DNA of 14,662 nt from an uncultured Pseudomonadota bacterium (GTDB lineage: Bacteria; Myxococcota_A; Polyangia; HGW-17). Of the stretch, positions 12,981 to 14,662 are shown piece by piece. Position 1 is the stretch's first letter, and every line of letters starts with the position of its first letter. Under the pieces are notes generated by a model. It was not told the DNA's origin. It saw only the letters and a program-made list of their open reading frames with translations, and ran no database searches. Location of the stretch: the NCBI GenBank assembly GCA_938004375.1, contig CALKWH010000094.1:1-14662 (forward strand), read 5' to 3'. A program made the translations under genes and the position numbers.

Positions 12981-14662
12981 ATGCAGCCGCCGTCGATCCC
13001 CCCCTCCGAACCCGAACGCCTGCGGGCGCTTCGCGACTACGAGATCCTCGACACGCCCGGGGAGGACGTGTTCGACGATCTGGTCCGCCTCGCCGCCCAC
13101 GTCATGCAGACGCCCGCCGCGCTGGTGTCCCTCGTGGACGCGGACCGCCAGTGGTTCAAGGCCCGCAGCGGCGTGAAGGAGCCGGAGACCTCCCGCGAGG
13201 TGTCGTTCTGCGGACACGTGGTCGCCGACGGCCGCCCGCTGGTGGTGCCCGACGCGGCCGCCGATCCCCGCTTCCACGACAACCCCCTGGTGCTGGCCGA
13301 GCCGCCGCTGCGCTTCTACGCCGGGATGCCCCTGACCACCGCCGCGGGGTTCACCCTGGGCACCCTGTGCGTGGTGGACCACCGGCCCCGGGAGGTCACC
13401 GCGGACCAGGTGGCCCTGCTCGAGAGCCTCGCGCGGCTGACCATGTCCCAACTGGAGCTGCGCCGCCTGGTGCGGCGCATGCGCGCCCACGAGGAGGAGC
13501 TCGAACGGAGCCGGGACCGGCTCGAGGCGGCCAACCGGCAGTTGTCCTCCCGGTCCGAGCACCTGCTGCAGGTGCTCGAGCGGCTGGAGACGGGCGTGCT
13601 GGTCGTGGATCCGGAAGGCCGGATCCGGTTCGCCAGCCAGTGGTTCCGCCGCCAACTCGGCGCCCCCGGCGAACTCGAGGGCACCGACGTGCGCGCGCTG
13701 CCCCTGGGGCCGCCAGCGGTGCTCGAGGCCCTGGTGCAGGCCCAGACCAGCTTCGGTCCGCCGCTCCAGAAGCGGCTGCTGTTCGCCACCCACGGCCCCG
13801 TGCGCCGGGACCTGGAGGTGTCCGTGCAGGCCGACCCCGGCTCCGCGGACTTCCTGTGGCTGTTCCACGACGTCACCGAGCTGCGGCTCCACGAGGCGGA
13901 CCCGCTCCAGGCCGGCTCCTGGCTCCTGGGCAACTCCGACGCCATCTGGGACGTGCGCCGGCGGGTGATCGATCTGGGGCGCGGCGCGTGGCCCGTGCTC
14001 ATCGAGGGCGAGACCGGCACCGGCAAGGAGCTGGCGGCCCGGGCGGTCCACAGCCACAGCCCGCGGCGGGACGGCCCCTTCCTGGCCATCAACTGCGCCG
14101 GCCTCACCGAGTCCCTGCTCACCAGCCAGTTGTTCGGCCACCGGCGCGGCAGTTTCACCGGCGCGACCTCGGACCAGGCCGGGCTCTTCGAGGCCGCCTC
14201 GGGGGGCACGCTCTTTCTCGACGAGGTGGGTGACATGCCACCGGGGGTGCAGGCCCTGCTGCTGCGGGTGTTGGAGACCGGCGAGATCCTGCGCGTGGGC
14301 GAGCAGCGTACGCGGCAGGTGGACGTGCGCATCGTGGCCGCCACCCACCGGGACCTGGCGCGCAAGGTCGAGGCCGGCGAGTTCCGCGAGGATCTCCTGT
14401 ACCGGCTGCGCGTCGGACGTCTGGTGATGCCGCCCCTGCGGGCGCGCCGGGCCGACATCCCGCTTTTGTTCTCCCACTTCCTCGAGAAGTCGTGCCGCAT
14501 CGCCGCCCGCGAGTCGCTCCGGCCCAGCCCCGAGGCCTGGAAGATCCTGCTCGCCCACGCCTGGCCCGGCAACGTGCGCGAGCTCAAGCACGCCGCCGAG
14601 TTCCTGGTCATCCACTGCCGCGGTCCCCTGGCCCAGCCGGAGGATCTGCCGCCCGAACTTGG
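12981..14662 (+). CDS. GAF-PAS-AAA+ sigma-54-dependent transcriptional activator (3' end outside window)
   Basis: 560 codons are visible and the reading frame is open at the right edge. A GAF domain of the type common in sensor kinases covers about 28-160 ([18 protein letters not shown], later [14 protein letters not shown], then [12 protein letters not shown]). A short coiled coil (160-195) and a PAS domain (about 195-300) follow. The AAA+ domain has Walker A GETGTGKE (343-350), Walker B LFLDEV (411-416) and FREDLLYRL (468-476). The sigma-54 contact loop reads GSFTGA (390-395) instead of GAFTGA; the essential Phe and Thr are kept. The DNA-binding C-terminus, expected after the [10 protein letters not shown] segment, is off the edge. 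With GAF and PAS in place of a receiver, it likely senses an internal signal. It starts 43 bases after the membrane protein gene and has no clear ribosome binding site; a TACCCT at 12967 could be a -10 for a short-leader transcript. Confidence 0.93.
   Translation, partial: MQPPSIPPSEPERLRALRDYEILDTPGEDVFDDLVRLAAHVMQTPAALVSLVDADRQWFKARSGVKEPETSREVSFCGHVVADGRPLVVPDAAADPRFHDNPLVLAEPPLRFYAGMPLTTAAGFTLGTLCVVDHRPREVTADQVALLESLARLTMSQLELRRLVRRMRAHEEELERSRDRLEAANRQLSSRSEHLLQVLERLETGVLVVDPEGRIRFASQWFRRQLGAPGELEGTDVRALPLGPPAVLEALVQAQTSFGPPLQKRLLFATHGPVRRDLEVSVQADPGSADFLWLFHDVTELRLHEADPLQAGSWLLGNSDAIWDVRRRVIDLGRGAWPVLIEGETGTGKELAARAVHSHSPRRDGPFLAINCAGLTESLLTSQLFGHRRGSFTGATSDQAGLFEAASGGTLFLDEVGDMPPGVQALLLRVLETGEILRVGEQRTRQVDVRIVAATHRDLARKVEAGEFREDLLYRLRVGRLVMPPLRARRADIPLLFSHFLEKSCRIAARESLRPSPEAWKILLAHAWPGNVRELKHAAEFLVIHCRGPLAQPEDLPPEL

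Noticed and set aside
12918..14615. 565-codon minus-strand open frame
   Set aside because: It lies opposite the GAF-PAS-AAA+ gene, which has all the motifs of its family.

Overview
The window is GC-rich throughout, densely coded and free of mobile elements, RNA genes and CRISPR arrays. The best taxonomic clues are: a secreted protease that ends in a MYXO-CTERM-like tail (Cys, hydrophobic segment, RRRR) and carries Asp/Cys-rich 26-residue repeats; zinc-ribbon/FHA proteins; many TPR and LysM envelope lipoproteins; and a sigma-54 activator. Together these point to Myxococcota or another former deltaproteobacterium. This is inference from gene content; no marker gene was compared.

Left part (1-7132), all on the minus strand, read from right to left. 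A TPR lipoprotein overlaps prmC (release-factor glutamine methyltransferase) by ATGA. Next is kbl (glycine C-acetyltransferase). Then comes a coupled pair of envelope genes, a CpoB/YbgF-like coiled-coil TPR lipoprotein and an exported LysM protein. Last is a signalling pair, a zinc-ribbon protein with two FHA domains and a second zinc-ribbon protein with a long Pro/Ala repeat that runs off the left edge.

Centre (7133-7420) is a divergent intergenic region with promoter-like sequences on both strands and an 8-bp hairpin just before the ribosome binding site of the rightward gene.

Right part (7421-14662), all on the plus strand. It begins with the trypsin-fold protease and a small PAS/coiled-coil protein whose promoter seems to put the transcript start at its ATG. 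A tightly packed run follows (gaps of 4, 4 and 1 bases): an outer-membrane barrel protein, tmk with an altered P-loop, an MlaE-type lipid-transport permease, and an internally duplicated membrane protein of unknown function. The window ends inside a GAF-PAS-AAA+ sigma-54-dependent activator.

The common theme is the cell envelope (two lipoproteins, LysM protein, barrel, MlaE, surface protease) plus signalling (FHA, PAS, GAF/AAA+), mixed with housekeeping genes (prmC, tmk, kbl). I see no proven new system. The items most worth checking are two nearly identical promoters 3.3 kb apart, the zinc-ribbon/FHA pair with its expanding repeat, the P-loop change in Tmk, the probably leaderless PAS gene, and the duplicated membrane protein paired with an mlaE that lacks mlaF and mlaD beside it.
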